From: Arachis hypogaea
Lineage: Eukaryota; Streptophyta; Magnoliopsida; Fabales; Fabaceae
Reading direction: 5' to 3'
NCBI RefSeq assembly: GCF_003086295.3
Contig: NC_092053.1
Span: forward strand, 118,068,445-118,132,444
DNA length: 64,000 bases
Part shown: piece after piece, positions 45,695 through 57,525 of the stretch
Numbering within the stretch: the first letter of the stretch is position 1
How the letters are laid out: each line of letters opens with the position of its first letter
Notes under the pieces: generated by a model
Told to the model about the DNA's origin: nothing
Databases searched by the model: none
Seen by the model: the letters and a program-made list of their open reading frames with translations, nothing else
Position numbers and translations under genes: made by a program

Positions 45695-47766
45695 ATGGCG
45701 AACAACTTGGGCACAACCACAGTTGTCTACAATCTATCTGAAGGCCAGTCAAACAATAGGCCTCCCTTCTCCAACGGGAAGAACTATGCCTACTGGAAAG
45801 AGAGGATGAGGATCTTCATCCAATCCATTGACTACAACATATGGAAGATTGTTGTGAGCGGCCCCAAGATTCCAACAAAAATAAGTACTAATGGAGTGGT
45901 GACTCCAAAAGAAGAAATTGAATGGAACGATGATGACAAGAAGAAAATGGAGTTGAATGCTAAAGCCATCAACCTTCTTCACTGTGCTATCAGCTTTGAA
46001 GAGTATCAAAAGGTGTCTAGATGTAAGACAATCAAAGAAATATGGGAGAAACTCCAGGTTACACACGAAGGCACTAAATAGGTCAAAGAAACGAGGATTG
46101 ATATGCTGTGAAAAGAGTACGAGATGTTTAATATGAAGGATGCAGAAAGCATTAATGAAGTGTTTGTTTGATGAAGTGTTTGAGAGATTTTCAATCATAA
46201 TCAACAACCTTGATGCTATGGGTACAACCTACTCAGAACAAATCCTAGTGAGAAAACTCCTTAGAAGCCTCACAAAGGAATGGGAAACAATTGTCACTGT
46301 CCTAGCCGAGAGTAATAACCTAAGCCCTATAATCTATGATGAGCTGAGAGGAAAACTCCTTATCTATGAAGCCACACACACAAACCCGGACTAAAAAAAA
46401 GGAAATTTTCCTTAAGTCAAAAATAGAATCAAAAGAGAGTGAGTCTAGTGATGGTTTTTCAGATGATGAACTTGTGTTTTTTGTTAGGAGACTTAAAAGG
46501 ATAATGAGGAACAAAAGCAAGTACAAGGGTTCAAATTCAAAGAAATACAAGAAGGACTTGAGCAAGGTGATTTGTCATCATTGCAAGGAGGCTAGACATT
46601 TTAAGTTCAACTGTCCGAAGCTCAAGAAGGAAGAAAAAGGAAAGAAAGAAAAGAAGAAAGTGCTCATGGCATCTTGGGAAGATCTTGAGAATGATTCGGA
46701 TGAGGAAGAAGACTCCAAAAGTGAAGATAAAATCTGCTTCGTGGCTGATGATGATCAACTTGATGAGGTAAATTATTATGACTTGTCCATAGATGATTTA
46801 CATGTTATAATTGATGATCTCACACAAAATTCTTCAAAACTGCTGGAAAAATACACTAAATGTAAATCTGAAAAAGAAATGTTAAAAGCAGAAAATGATT
46901 TTTTGAGAGAAAAGGTGAAGAAAATTGAATGTGCTTTGGATATTATTGAAGAAAATAGATTTCTAAAATATGAACTTGAAAAACTAAAAGGAAAGCACAT
47001 TGTGGATCCCTCTCAAGAGCTTATTGCTGAAAATGAAAGATTAAATGAAATGATTAAAAGGCTGAATGGTGATTTAGCAAAATTTACTCAAAATTCTAGC
47101 AACTTGGACAAATTACTTGCAAGTCAAAGACCATTGTTTGAAAAATCTGGTTTAAGTTATGTAACCAAGGAAAGTGCAGTTTTTAATGATTTCTCTATGA
47201 AATTTGTGGCTTCTTCATCAAAAACTAAATCCACTTCCAACAAATCTGGTCTTGGATATGTTCCCACACATGAGGAGGAATTTGATGAACTTTATACTAG
47301 TGAAACTGAGCCATCATCAAAGACCGAACCCACATCAAATAAGTCAGGTCTGGGATACATTTCGAATAATGAGACTGCTTTAAAAAATCCACCATTTTAC
47401 AATAAAACCTCATATTCGAAAAGTCCAAATGCTTCCAAAAATTCTAGTTGGAATGCTTTTGTAAAAAGGAACAATCATAACAAAAATAATCTTTTTAAAA
47501 GAAATGCACATCTTCCAAAAATCAGAAAATTTCAGTCATTTAATCATTTCCAACATCATAACTCTTCTCAATCTCAGCAACATACATCAGAAAATCATTG
47601 TTTTAATTGTAAGAAATTTGGTCACTCATATTCACAATGCTTCCTTGAAAAAAGAATAATAGAAAACCAAATTTACAATGTTGTTTGTGATTTCAATGCA
47701 CTTGGGCAACCAAGGTGGATTAACTTCAAAGGATCCAAATTAATTTGGATACCTAAGGTTACTTGA
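45695..47766 (+). pseudogene. gag of the second Sirevirus element
   Basis: Start ATG 45695 (MANNLGTTTVVYN). Capsid-like region to about 46400, then knuckle CHHCKEARHFKFNC (second half altered: G to R before H), a long coiled coil, repeated SNKSGLGY segments (three copies at about 47155-47355) and a final knuckle CFNCKKFGHSYSQC; stop after WIPKVT. Broken by TAG at 46079-46081 (Gln in the sister copy), TGA at 46109-46111, a small duplication near 46150-46185 and a stop at about 46391. The reading frame from 46396 onward is intact. Confidence 0.85.
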
Positions 47767-47773
47767 AGTTTTA

Positions 47774-48692
47774 ATGCAGATTTGCCTAGCATCCAAGAAC
47801 AAAAAGGATATGTGGTACTTGGACAGTGGATGCTCAAGGCATATGACTGGAAGGTCAACTTTCTTCATCAGACTAAACAAGTATGATGGAGATTTTGTGA
47901 CCTTTGGAGATGATGGAAAAGGTAAAATAGTTGCTGTTGAAAAAGTAGGTAATAATCACTCTACTTTCATTGATGATGTCTTTTTGGTTAATGGTTTAAG
48001 GCATAACTTGTTGAGCATAAGTCAATTGTGTGATTTGGGTTATTTGGTGATTTTTAAAAGATTCGAATGTTGTGTTGTAAATGAAAAGACCAATGAAGTG
48101 TTGTTCATAGCTAAGCGTTGTAATAATGTATATGAACTTACCCTTGATGAACTAAAGGATCAAAATATAGCTTGTTTTCATTCTAAAGAATTTGAAAAGT
48201 GGCTATGGTACAAGAGATTGAGCCATGCAAGTATATTTCAAATAAACAAACTTGTCAAGAAAGGATTAGTAAGAGATCTTCCTTCAATAAGGTTTGACAA
48301 AGACATCACTTGTAATGCTTGCCAAATGAGAAAACAAACAAAGAGTTCATTTAAATCAAAGGAAGACATCTCTACTAAAAGACCACTTGAATTGCTACAT
48401 ATTGATTTATTTGGTCCAACAAGAACTCAAAACTTAGGTGGTAAACATTATGGTTTAGTAATTGTGGATGACTACTCTAGATTTGGTTGGGTTTTATTTC
48501 TTGCACACAAAAATGAAACCTTTTCGGCCTTTGAAATTTTTGACAAGAAAGTTTAAAATGAAAAGGATGTAAAGATCTCTTCTATAAGAAGTGATCATGG
48601 AACTGAATTTGAAAACCATTTATTTGAATCTTTTTGTGAGGAATTTGGAATATCTCACAACTTCCCTTATCCAAGGACACCACAACAAAATG
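47774..48692 (+). pseudogene. pol fragment (protease and partial integrase) of the second Sirevirus element
   Basis: WYLDSGCSRHMTGRSTFF (aspartic protease-like site), YKRLSHAS with CNACQMRKQ (integrase zinc site, first His neighbour changed), LLHIDLFGPTRTQ, VDDYSRFGWV and, after a TAA at 48554-48556, SSIRSDHGTEFENHLF and PRTPQQNG. Truncated before the last part of the integrase DDE core is complete. Confidence 0.85.
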
Positions 48693-48693
48693 G

Positions 48694-50110
48694 ATCCACG
48701 TACACCCCTACAAAGAAAGCAGCTAAGGATGGTGGGAGCAAGGTCAACTTGATCTAAAAGAAAAGATAACAAGAAAGGATTAAAGGCACCATAAAAAACA
48801 TCAAGAACTGAGATAAAGAAGTGAATTGGGCATCAAGAGGTAGCATGCTTTTTGTGTTTTGTTTACTATAGAAGTTTGTCTTTTTTTTGTGTTTTGTGGG
48901 CATAACTATGTATACCCTAGTGATAAATTAATTTCATTTTAGTTTGTGGTGTTGTTACTTTATGTTGATTTTGGTGATGATAATACTAAATTTTTATTGG
49001 ACTATGTATCTTTGCTTGGCACTATATATGACTCTTTTATGTTGGTTAAGGGATCAATGTTTATTATTTTATCAGTGTTATTTTTTGTTATAGTGATATT
49101 TTTCTATTTTATTATTGGATAAAACACATATAACTAATTGTCCAAGCTGGTTCCAAATTCCAGCACATTTTACATTCATTAACTAACTTAAAACATGCAT
49201 CTTGAAGCAAAGAAGTTATATATAATTCAACTCATTATTTTAACAAATTGTACACAACCATCACACATAATATCCTCATTTTCATATACAATCCAATTAT
49301 CAACTTTCTAAGGTCATTAATTTCAGCCCTCATCCTATTGTTCTGGTTAAACAACAATTTCACACATGCATCATCGGGATAAATCTCCTCATTCGTAATA
49401 GTATTGTATTCCCATGAAAGTGAATGTTGTAACAAATTAGTATCTCGAATGGCTTTGTCTTTGTACTCATCTTCTACTTCATCAATCCAGACAAAATACT
49501 CACATCTCAACTTAGATTCCTTCTTCATTAAACATAAAGATAAAAAAATTTGAGTATCAGAAAAGATTTTCAGTAAACATAGTCTAGAAATTCAATCTAT
49601 ACATACCTTATACAAAGAACATCGAAAGAACCATCTTCTTAGATTATTCTCTGTTCGTGACTTTAGTAACACGGCCTCGATGCCATGGTAGCATTTGCCA
49701 TCATTGAAAGGGTGTTTTTTGTTCTTTCTCTTTGACGCAGTTCCGGTGGATGATCCGTCGGTGTCACTCGAGCTATTCTCTCGTAAAGGTACTCTCTTCC
49801 AATCCTTAAACCTAGACATGGCTTCAACCTCTCACCCTTATTGGCACCTTTGGAGAATGTCGTAACATTAGGGTTCCATCAACTTACGGCACAATAAGGA
49901 CACTCTCCCTTTTAATAATCTTATTTAGTTTATTTTAAAATTAGAAAATAAGATATATTCCACCTCAGATTTTATAAAAATGATAAATAGTGCCAAATCA
50001 CTAATATATTTGTCACGTATACACTACATTTAACGGAAACAGATCTCCTCTAATGGCAGATTAGTTTTGTCCATCGTTAGTCATTTTGGTATGTACATTG
50101 GAATTTCGAT
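48694..50110. mobile_element. Truncated transposon remnant, probably MULE, carrying a GRF zinc-finger gene
   Basis: Begins abruptly at the integrase breakpoint. The first 63 bp on plus keep an open Lys/Thr-rich frame (PTKKAAKDGGSKVNLI, stop at about 48757) that could be the tail of a transposase. A GRF gene follows convergently (49819-49235). This mirrors the transposase/GRF layout of the MULE at 35401-41449. No TIR or target duplication was identified; the right limit near 50110 is a guess from the change to plain AT-rich DNA. The MULE label is inferred from gene layout only. Confidence 0.45.
49235..49819 (-). CDS. GRF-type zinc-finger protein, two exons, 166 aa
   Basis: Exons 49819-49607 and 49522-49235, GT-AG, phase 0, frame open. 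The N-terminus is Ser/Lys-rich (SSSDTDGSSTGTASKRKNKK). Finger: CYHGIEAVLLKS, then RRWFFRCSLYK, then after the intron KESKLRCEYFVWIDE. The second ligand position is His instead of the Cys in CxC, so this would be a CHCC site if functional. A helical region then ends in a hydrophobic stretch (MKMRILCVMVVYNLL). Intron position and domain order are the same as in the gene at 35711-36343, so both descend from one two-exon transposon gene. Confidence 0.65.
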
Positions 50111-50639
50111 TCTGTCATGTTTACTTTTATAACCCGAAAAATCTTTTATGTGTACTTTTATTCATTTACTCTAAAACTTAACACATCATAAAGAATAAGT
50201 TACATGTTATTTTAGAGAAAATTTAATAGAATTTAATATATATATATATATGTAATTTTTATCCCACCCTCTCATAAATAAGAAATTAGTTGCCTTCTAT
50301 AATTTGTTCGATTGTTATTGGAGGAATTTATTTGTGATAAATTATTTTTTAATTTTAATTAATTAAATTAAATTATTAAACCATGATAAAACGTAATTTA
50401 TAAATTATAATGGTTTTCAAAAATGCCTCATTTTATAATTTTTTAAATTTCTCAGGCCATCTAATTTTTTTAATATGCTTCAGATTTTCAGCCACAAAAA
50501 TTTAAAAAAAAAATAAATAAAAACTGGAAACAAAAGTTTTAAAAAAATAAAACAAAAATAAATTAAAAGTTGAAAACGGCAATAGACTTCAAACGTAACA
50601 TGGAACTTTGTTTTCTTATATCTAATATATATAGTTCGA
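49820..50639. other. AT-rich interval, no gene
   Basis: Includes a possible TIR-like stretch at about 50030-50100 but no inverted partner was found on the other side of the GRF gene. An (AT)n microsatellite lies at about 50240-50252. Confidence 0.45.
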
Positions 50640-51175
50640 ATGCCACATTTATATATATTTTGATTGCAAACGGAATTTAAGTTTTTTTATTCAGTAGTGA
50701 TAAAATTTTAGGGGCAAAAATAATAATTATTATAATTTTTTTGGCACACTGTTTTAATTTGAGTGAATCAGTTAATATATTTTTTTATAAATCAATTAAC
50801 AAGGATTAGAAATATCTTTTAAAAAATTAGAAAGAAAAAAAAATCAAAATCAAGAATCTAAGTCATGAAAAAAATTTAATAAAATTAAAGTACTTTGTAA
50901 AAATTCGCACAATGATGTAAATATTAAGAAATGGCTAAGATATATTTTGATTGCAACTATGATTTGAGTCTAATTTTTTTACCTAACAATGATAAAATTT
51001 TAGGGACGAAAATGGTAGATTTTATAATCTTTTTGGCATACTGTTTTGATAATTTAGTGGCGGAAAAACAAAACTAAGAATAATAATTAGGTTAGATTCA
51101 ATGAAAATTTATATGGAATGAATCAATTAATATATTTTTTTATATGAATATCAAATCTATTTAAAAAAAAAATAA
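50640..51175 (+). repeat. Dispersed patch of the ~354-bp satellite (about 1.5 monomers)
   Basis: Contains GTGAATCAGTTAATATAT, AGGATTAGAAATATCTTTTA, AAGAATCTAAGTCATGAAA, AAATGGCTAAGATATATTTT and GATAAAATTTTAGGG, in the same order as in the long array at 61377-64000. The repeated landmark AAATTTTAGG occurs at 50703 and 50995, a spacing of 292 bp, so one monomer carries an internal deletion. Confidence 0.85.
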
Positions 51176-51506
51176 TCGAATCAAATCAAAAGAGGTATAA
51201 TTCAAATGGACTACTTTTTTTTATTTCCTAATACAATTTTATTATGGTTTATAATAAATGGTCATGAATCATATAAAAAAAAATCTTTTTTCGTAAGTTA
51301 TATTTGGATGAAATAAAAAAATTAAATATGTATTTTTTGTTACTAAAATCTATAAGAAACTTCATTGAGTTGACATTCAAAATTCGAAGGAATCTAATTT
51401 TGTAAAACTCTGATTTAATGAAAATTAAATAAATAATTAATTAAACATGAGCCGTCGTGGGCAAAAAAATTTAGAATCATAATTTGAAAATTTAGATATG
51501 ATATTA
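51176..51506. other. AT-rich interval, possibly decayed LTR
   Basis: Lies directly upstream of a Ty3-type primer binding site; could be the 5' LTR of that remnant, but no second copy is available for comparison. Confidence 0.35.
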
Positions 51507-52235
51507 TGGTATCAGAGCAGTTTGTCCTCGTGAGTTTGAGGGATGGATTGCTTATGCTTCAATGTATACTTTGAATTGTATCTGTACTATTTAAAATATC
51601 TAATTGATATGTTTAGCATGAAGTTTATGAGTATACTCTTGGGAATTTGAAGCACTTAACTTGAGATATTAAGATTAATCACCTTGATATCACTTGTTTG
51701 GTGTGGACAGGACTCGAATGATGACTCGTAGACGTGGTCGAACCCGTATGCAGGGAGAGAATGAGGGAGATGCAACGATGGATAACCAAGCCACGCTCTT
51801 GGCTGCTATGACCACTCTTGTGAATGCTATGCACGCGGATACTGCGGCTACTAACCAGGCCATGGAGAGAATGAACGGAATGGTAGCGGAGCTGGAGAAA
51901 ACTCAGCTGAAGGAGGTCCAATGACATTGGTAACCTTTCTAAGGTCAATCCCCCCAATTTTCAAGGGTTCAACGAATCCTACGAAAGCCGATAACTGGTT
52001 CGAGGCGATAGAAAGGGCAATGCAAGCACAACATATATCGGAGGATTAGTTAGTAGAATTTGCTGTATATAAGTTGAATGGGGAAGCACAATACTGGTGG
52101 CAGAGAGCTCACAGTCTGCTACAACAAGGGAATGGAGATGAGGTTATCATCTGGGAGAGGTTCAGAGAGGAGTTTTACAAGAAATACTTCGCAAACTCCG
52201 TGAGACAGGCTAAGGAATTGGAACTACTACAATTG
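51507..52235 (+). mobile_element. Ty3/gypsy remnant: primer binding site and gag start
   Basis: TGGTATCAGAGCAG at 51507 is a perfect iMet-tRNA primer binding site. The gag start at 51718 (MMTRRRGRTRMQG) is followed, after a frame break near 51925-51960, by NWFEAIERAMQAQ, VYKLNGEAQYWWQRA and WERFREEFYKKYFANSVR, the retrotransposon gag (capsid) domain of Ty3 elements (KLxGxAxxWW and FxxxFxxKYF patterns). A stop interrupts at about 52048. It ends at about 52235 against an inverted copia piece. Confidence 0.75.
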
Positions 52236-52600
52236 AATCAATATGTATTTCGGCATCTACTATCCATGATAAATAGTTGTTTCCAAATATATCAAGAGCA
52301 TTAAATTTAAGATGAGAGAGTTTCAACATAATGAAAATTTATTATCTTAAGTCTTCTTAAATTTTGATCAGAGTCTCGTGTTTATAACGTGTTGTAAAAT
52401 AAATAAACAAAAAAATTTTCACTAAATAAATAAACAAAAAATATAATAAATATAAAATAATAAAAAATAAATAAAAAACTCTAGTATTAATATTCACTAA
52501 TATAATTATCTCACTATAATAATAAAGTTAATACATATATTTACTAGTGTTATATATATTGTAACTTAAGACTCACAAAAAAAATAAAAAAGAGAAAAAA
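52235..52600 (-). mobile_element. Inverted copia piece: LTR end, primer binding region and gag N-terminus
   Basis: On the minus strand the order is LTR end (TTATTTATTTTACA, ending at 52393), then ACACGTTATAAACACGAGAC, then ATG at 52329 giving MLKLSHLKFNALDIFGNNY, then LSWIVDAEIHIDSI, the N-terminus of the copia gag family whose C-terminal part lies at 52803 onward on the plus strand. The LTR piece matches the LTR at 57526-57878 in reverse orientation (GTAAATATATG, AATTATATTA, TATTTATTATA-type blocks). Either one element was inverted internally or two copies are juxtaposed. Confidence 0.65.
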
Positions 52601-52604
52601 TTTT

Positions 52605-52800
52605 ATATGTTTTTAGAGTATATATATATATATAAAAACACGCAGAGTTACTTTTTTTTTAATTCTATTAAATATATATTTCTTTTTGAAAATAGTGAAT
52701 GGACAATCTACCTTGTCATCTTTATGAAAACAGCTTTGACAAAAAAAGAATGTTAATTTAAAAGACTTATTACGAAAAAAATTCTATTTTGCCGGGGAGT
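52605..52800 (+). repeat. Left copy of a ~190-bp direct repeat flanking the copia element
   Basis: Matches about 57935-58110: ATTCTATTAAATATAT, AAAATGTTAATTTAAAAGAC against AGAATGTTAATTTAAAAGAC, TTCTATTTTGC at the ends. Same orientation, outside the LTR as defined at 57526-57878. Could be flanking DNA duplicated by unequal exchange or another repeat. Confidence 0.55.
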
Positions 52801-52802
52801 TC

Positions 52803-53456
52803 GTGTAAAAAATGAATATCTCACATTAAAAGATTTTGCAGATCTTTGGAAAGACCTTGAAAAAAGGTACAATCATAAAAAAACGGTGATACTTTCTCAA
52901 GCCCGATATGAATGGACGCACTTGTGTCTACAGGATTTTAAATCCATAAATGAATATAATTCTGCAATCTTTCGAATCACCTCACGAATGAAATTATGTG
53001 GGAAAAAGATAACTAATCATGATATGTTGGAGAAAACTTTCTCAACCTTCTATACCTCGAATGTGCTCCTGCAGCAGCAGTATTGAGAAAAGGGGTTTAA
53101 AAAATATTCTGAGTTAATTTCTTACCTTTTTGTCGCTGAACGCAACAATGAGTTGCTCTTGAAAAATCATGAAGCGCGTCCAGCTGCCGCCGCCCCATTT
53201 CCTGAAGTAAATGCGGCAAATTACCCCAGAAGAGGTAAATGGCAAGGTTTTAATAACAAGAAAAATTATGGAAGGAAAAGAAATTATATTCAAAAGAGAG
53301 GATCTCACCAGAAGTGGGATAAAGAAAGAAATATTGGGCAAAATAAATCAACAGAGGATAAGTGTTTCTGTTGTGGTGGAAAGGGTCATTGGTCATGTAC
53401 CTGTCATACCCCAAAGGCACCTAGTCGATCTTTATCAAGCATCTTTGAAAAAAGAT
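52803..53456 (+). pseudogene. gag C-terminal part of the copia element
   Basis: LTLKDFADLWKDLEKRYNHK, ILSQARYEWTHLCLQDFKSI, NSAIFRITSRMKLCG (UBN2-like copia gag), then a stop near 53083 and, after a frame shift, PRRGKWQGFNNKKNYGRKR and the knuckle CFCCGGKGHWSCTC (last ligands shifted: CX2CX4HX4C is retained). Ends at 53456. The N-terminal third is missing. Confidence 0.8.
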
Positions 53457-53846
53457 GACAAAGGAAAGGAGACGAATTTCATTTCAAATGATATTGCTGA
53501 AAATTTCACCACTCATTATGATGTATTTGATTTCTTTGAGGACACTAAAGAAAATATTGGTCATTTGATCAATGATGGAATAATTTAATATGTGGGATTG
53601 TTAAGTATCCATGTAAATAAATAATGTAAAGAACTTATTGTTAAGTTTTATTTTCTATATATTTAAGTTTCAAATGTGATGTATATAAATAATGAAATAT
53701 TAATATTTATGAATTTTGAAATCATTAAATGTGTCAAGTTTTAAAATTTTAGTACATGACATTATTTTTATGTACAGTGTTGCTTAGAAAAATAATTTCG
53801 ATCAAGTATTCAATTTAACTGTGCATACTACTCATTTTATTATTAT

Positions 53847-56800
53847 TTGTCTTTGAAGAAAATGGCAAGGATAGATAATGAAGATGTATGCCTTGCGGAT
53901 AGTGCAAGTTTGCACACCATTCTCAAAAGTGATATATATTTTACCCATCTTGTGCCAAAAGAAGAATATGTTAATACTATTATTGGCTCAGGCAATGTGA
54001 TTGAAGGCTTCGGAAGAGCTATAATTTTGTTTCCTGGAGGAACAAAATTCATAATAAATAATGCACTATTGTCTACTAAGTCTCTGAGGAACGTATTGAG
54101 TTTTAAAGATATTCGCCGAAATGGATATCATGTTGAGACAATGAATGAGGAAAATCATGAGTATTTATGTATCACAACTCATGATTCATATAAGAAAGTT
54201 ATATTAGAAAAATTATCCTCACTTTCATCTGGGTTATATTATACCAAGATTAGTTCAATTGAATCACATGCCACTGTAAACCAGAAGTTTACTAGCCCAA
54301 ATGAACTCATAACTTGGCACGACCGATTGGGTCATCCGGGAACAACCATGATGCAGAGGATTATTGAAAACTCCCATGGTCATTCACTAAAGAACCAGAA
54401 GATTCTTAAATCTAGTGAATTTTGTTGTGCTGCATGTTCTCATGGAAAGTTAATTTTAAGGCCATCACCAGTAAAGATTGGATTTGAGTCTCCTGAATTC
54501 CTAGAAAGGATTCAAGGTGATATATGTGGACCTATTCATCCACCGTGTGGATCTTTTAGATATTTTATAGTCCTGATAGGCGCATCTTCGAGATGGTCAC
54601 ATGTGTGCTTATTGTCTTCTCGCAACCTGGCGTTTGCGAGATTACTGGCTCAAATTATTCGATTAAAAACACAATTTCCAGAAAATCCAATCAAAGCAAT
54701 TCGTCTTGATAATGCTGGTGAACTTACTTCCCAAGCTTTTGATGCTTATTGTATGACTAATGGAATGAGTGTTGAACATCCAGTAGCTTATGTTCACACA
54801 CAAAATGGGTTAGCAGAATCACTTATTAAGTGCCTCCAATTAATTGCTAGACCCTTACTTATGAGAACAAATCTCCTAACTTCAGTTTGGGGAATGCTAT
54901 TTTACATGTCGCAGCACTTATTCGATTGAGGCCAGCGAGTTACCATCAATTCTCTCCTATGCAATTAGCCTTTGGCCAGCAGCCAAATGTTTCCCATTTA
55001 AGAATATTCGGACGTGCGATATATGTTCCCATTACACCACCTAATCGCACCAAAATGGGACCCCAAAGAAAATTGGGGATATATGTTGGATATGATTCTC
55101 CCTCTATAGTGAGATATCTTGAGATACAAACTGGAGATGTATTTAAATCTCGGTTTGCGGATTGTCATTTTGATGAATCAAAATTTCCAACATTAAGGGG
55201 AGAAAATAAGCTTCCTGAAAAGGAACTTAATTAGAATGCATCATTGATGCATTTAGATCCTCGATCAGGGCAATGTGAACTAGAAGTTCAAAAGATTATA
55301 CATTTGCAAAGAATAGCAAATGAATTGCCTGATGCATTTTCCGATACAAAGAGGATAACTAAGTCTTATATACCAGCGAAAAATGCCCCAATTAGAATTG
55401 ATGTCCCAGTTGGACAAATTGCCACCGAAGCAAATACATGCCAGAAGTATGGCAAGCCTGTCAGTTCCAAAGACAAAAATCTTCGAAAGCGAAAAGAGGT
55501 GAATACTATTCCTGTTGAAAAAGACATAGTAAAGACACCTGCAGTTGTCCAAAATTCTGATATAGTTTTAATGCCAGAAGACATTCAGGTACCTGAAAAT
55601 TGTGAAAATGACGAGATCTCGATAAATTATGTCTTTACAGGAGAGAAATGGGATCGAAATAAGACAATTGTCAATGAAATATTTGCATATAATGTGGCAT
55701 TAAATATCATGCATGAAAGTAAGGATCTTGAGCCAAGATTAGTCGAAGAATTTCGACAAAGGAATGATTGGCCAAAATGAGAAGAAGCCATGAAGGCTGA
55801 ATTAGACTCACTTGCAAAACGTGAAGTCTTTGGACCTGTAGTCCGTACACCAGAAGATGTAAAACCTGTTGGATACCGATGGGTATTTGTGAGAAAACGA
55901 AATGAGAAAAATGAAGTTGTGCGCTACAAAGTCCGACTTGTGGCACAAGGTTTTTCACAAAGGCCCGGTATAGATTATGAAGAAACGTATTCCCCTGTAG
56001 TGGATGCGATAACATTGAGTTATTTGGTCAGTTAATCTGCATATCATAAACTGCATATGCATTTAATGGATGTGGTAACAACCTACTTATACGACTCATT
56101 AGATCGTGATATCTATATGAAAGTCCCTGAAGAACTAAAGATATTTAAACCATCTAATAAATATTCGCAAGGATTTTACTCAGTCAAATTGCAAAGATCT
56201 TTATATGGTCTGAAGCAATCTGGGCGAATATGGTATAATCGTCTTACTGAGTATCTGGCCAAAAATGGATTCAAGAATGATGATATCTGTCCATGTGTTT
56301 TCATAAAGAAATCTGCATCTGGATTCATTATAATTGCTGTGTACGTTGATGATTTAAATATCACTGAGAATCTTGAAGAGATTCCAACAATTATAAAAAC
56401 TCTAAAAGAAGAGTTTGAGATGAAAGATCTTGGAAGGACTAAATTTTGTCTCGGCCTGCAGATCGAACATATAAAAAATAGGATATTTATTCATCAAACA
56501 ACATACACAGAGAAGATCTTGAAGAAATTTTATATGGATAAGTCACATCCATTAAGTACCCAATGATCGTAAGATCTTTGGATGTGGAAAAGGATCAATT
56601 CCGTCCTAAGGAAGAAAATAAAGATATCCTTAGTCCTGAAGTACCATATCTTAGTGCCATTAGAGCACTAATGTATCTTACTAATAATACACGACCTGAT
56701 ATATTATTCGCGGTGAATTTACTAGCAAGGTATGGTTCCTCTCCAACCAGAAGACATTAGAGTGGAATCAAGCAAATCTTTCGATATCTTCAGGGAACGG

Positions 56801-57339
56801 TTGATATGGGATTGTTTTATCCATATGGATCCAAGTCACAATTAGTTGGCTATGCAGATGCAGGATATTTGTCCGATCCACATAAAGAGAGATCTCAAAC
56901 AGGATACCTGTTCACATATGGTGGTACAGCTATATCATGGAGGTCCATGAAACAGACGATAGCAGCAACCTCCTCTAATCATGCTGAAATACTAGCGATA
57001 CATGAAGCAAGTCGCGAGTGTTTTTGGCTTAGGAGTTTGATCCAATATATCCTGTCATCATGATTGATTGATCATAAGATAGCTCGAACTGTCTTGTTTG
57101 AAGATAATACAGCATGCATTGCTCAACTTAAAGGCGGATACATCAAAGGTGATAGAACAAAGCATATTTCTCCCAAATTCTTCTTCACTCATGATCTTCA
57201 AAATCAGGGGACAATTGATGTCCAACAGATCTGCTCAAGTGACAATCTGACATATTTATTTACAAAGTCACTCCCAAAATCCTCCTTTGAAAAACTGGTA
57301 CATAAAATTGGGATGCGCCGATTTCGAGACATCAACTAA
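53847..57339 (+). pseudogene. pol of the copia element (protease remnant, integrase, RT, RNase H)
   Basis: CLADSASLHTIL is a protease-like start where the expected D-S/T-G/A context is retained as DSA. Integrase zinc site WHDRLGHPG and CCAACSHGK; core QGDICGPIHPP, AIRLDNAGEL, AYVHTQNGLAE. RT: GYRWVFVRKRNEKNE, VAQGFSQRPGIDYEETYSPV, LYGLKQSGRIWYNRL and the catalytic AVYVDDLNI at about 56337-56360. RNase H: GYADAGYLSDPHKERSQTGY, FEDNTACIAQLKGGYIKGDR, KHISPKFFFTHDL. Stops or shifts at about 54900-54929, 55232, 55778, 56033, 56564, 56758 and 57061. The catalytic motifs survive although the frame is broken. Confidence 0.88.
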
Positions 57340-57525
57340 TGTCGACAAGAGGGAGAGACTGTACTCTTTTTCCCTTGGTCAGGTTTTTTTCCATCAACTA
57401 ATGAGGCAGTTCCCATCACTAAAGGATATTGTACTCTTTTTCCTTCACTAAGGTTTTTTCCCACTGGATTTTTCTTTAGTAAGGTTTTAATGAGGCATAA
57501 TCCTAAATGGTCATCCAAGGGGGAG

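Larger units (their letters stand above)
44014..48693 (+). mobile_element. Second Sirevirus-type copia element, 3'-truncated in integrase
   Basis: 5' LTR 44014-45636, primer binding site 45639, gag 45695-47766, pol 47774-48693. Same family as the element at 1-5150: WKERMRIFIQSIDYNIWKI, the two CCHC knuckles and WYLDSGCSRHMTG correspond throughout. It breaks off right after PRTPQQNG of integrase at about 48693, where unrelated sequence begins. RT, RNase H and the 3' LTR are missing. The 5' LTR is longer (1,623 bp) than that of the first copy (1,268 bp), so they are not recent sisters. Confidence 0.88.
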
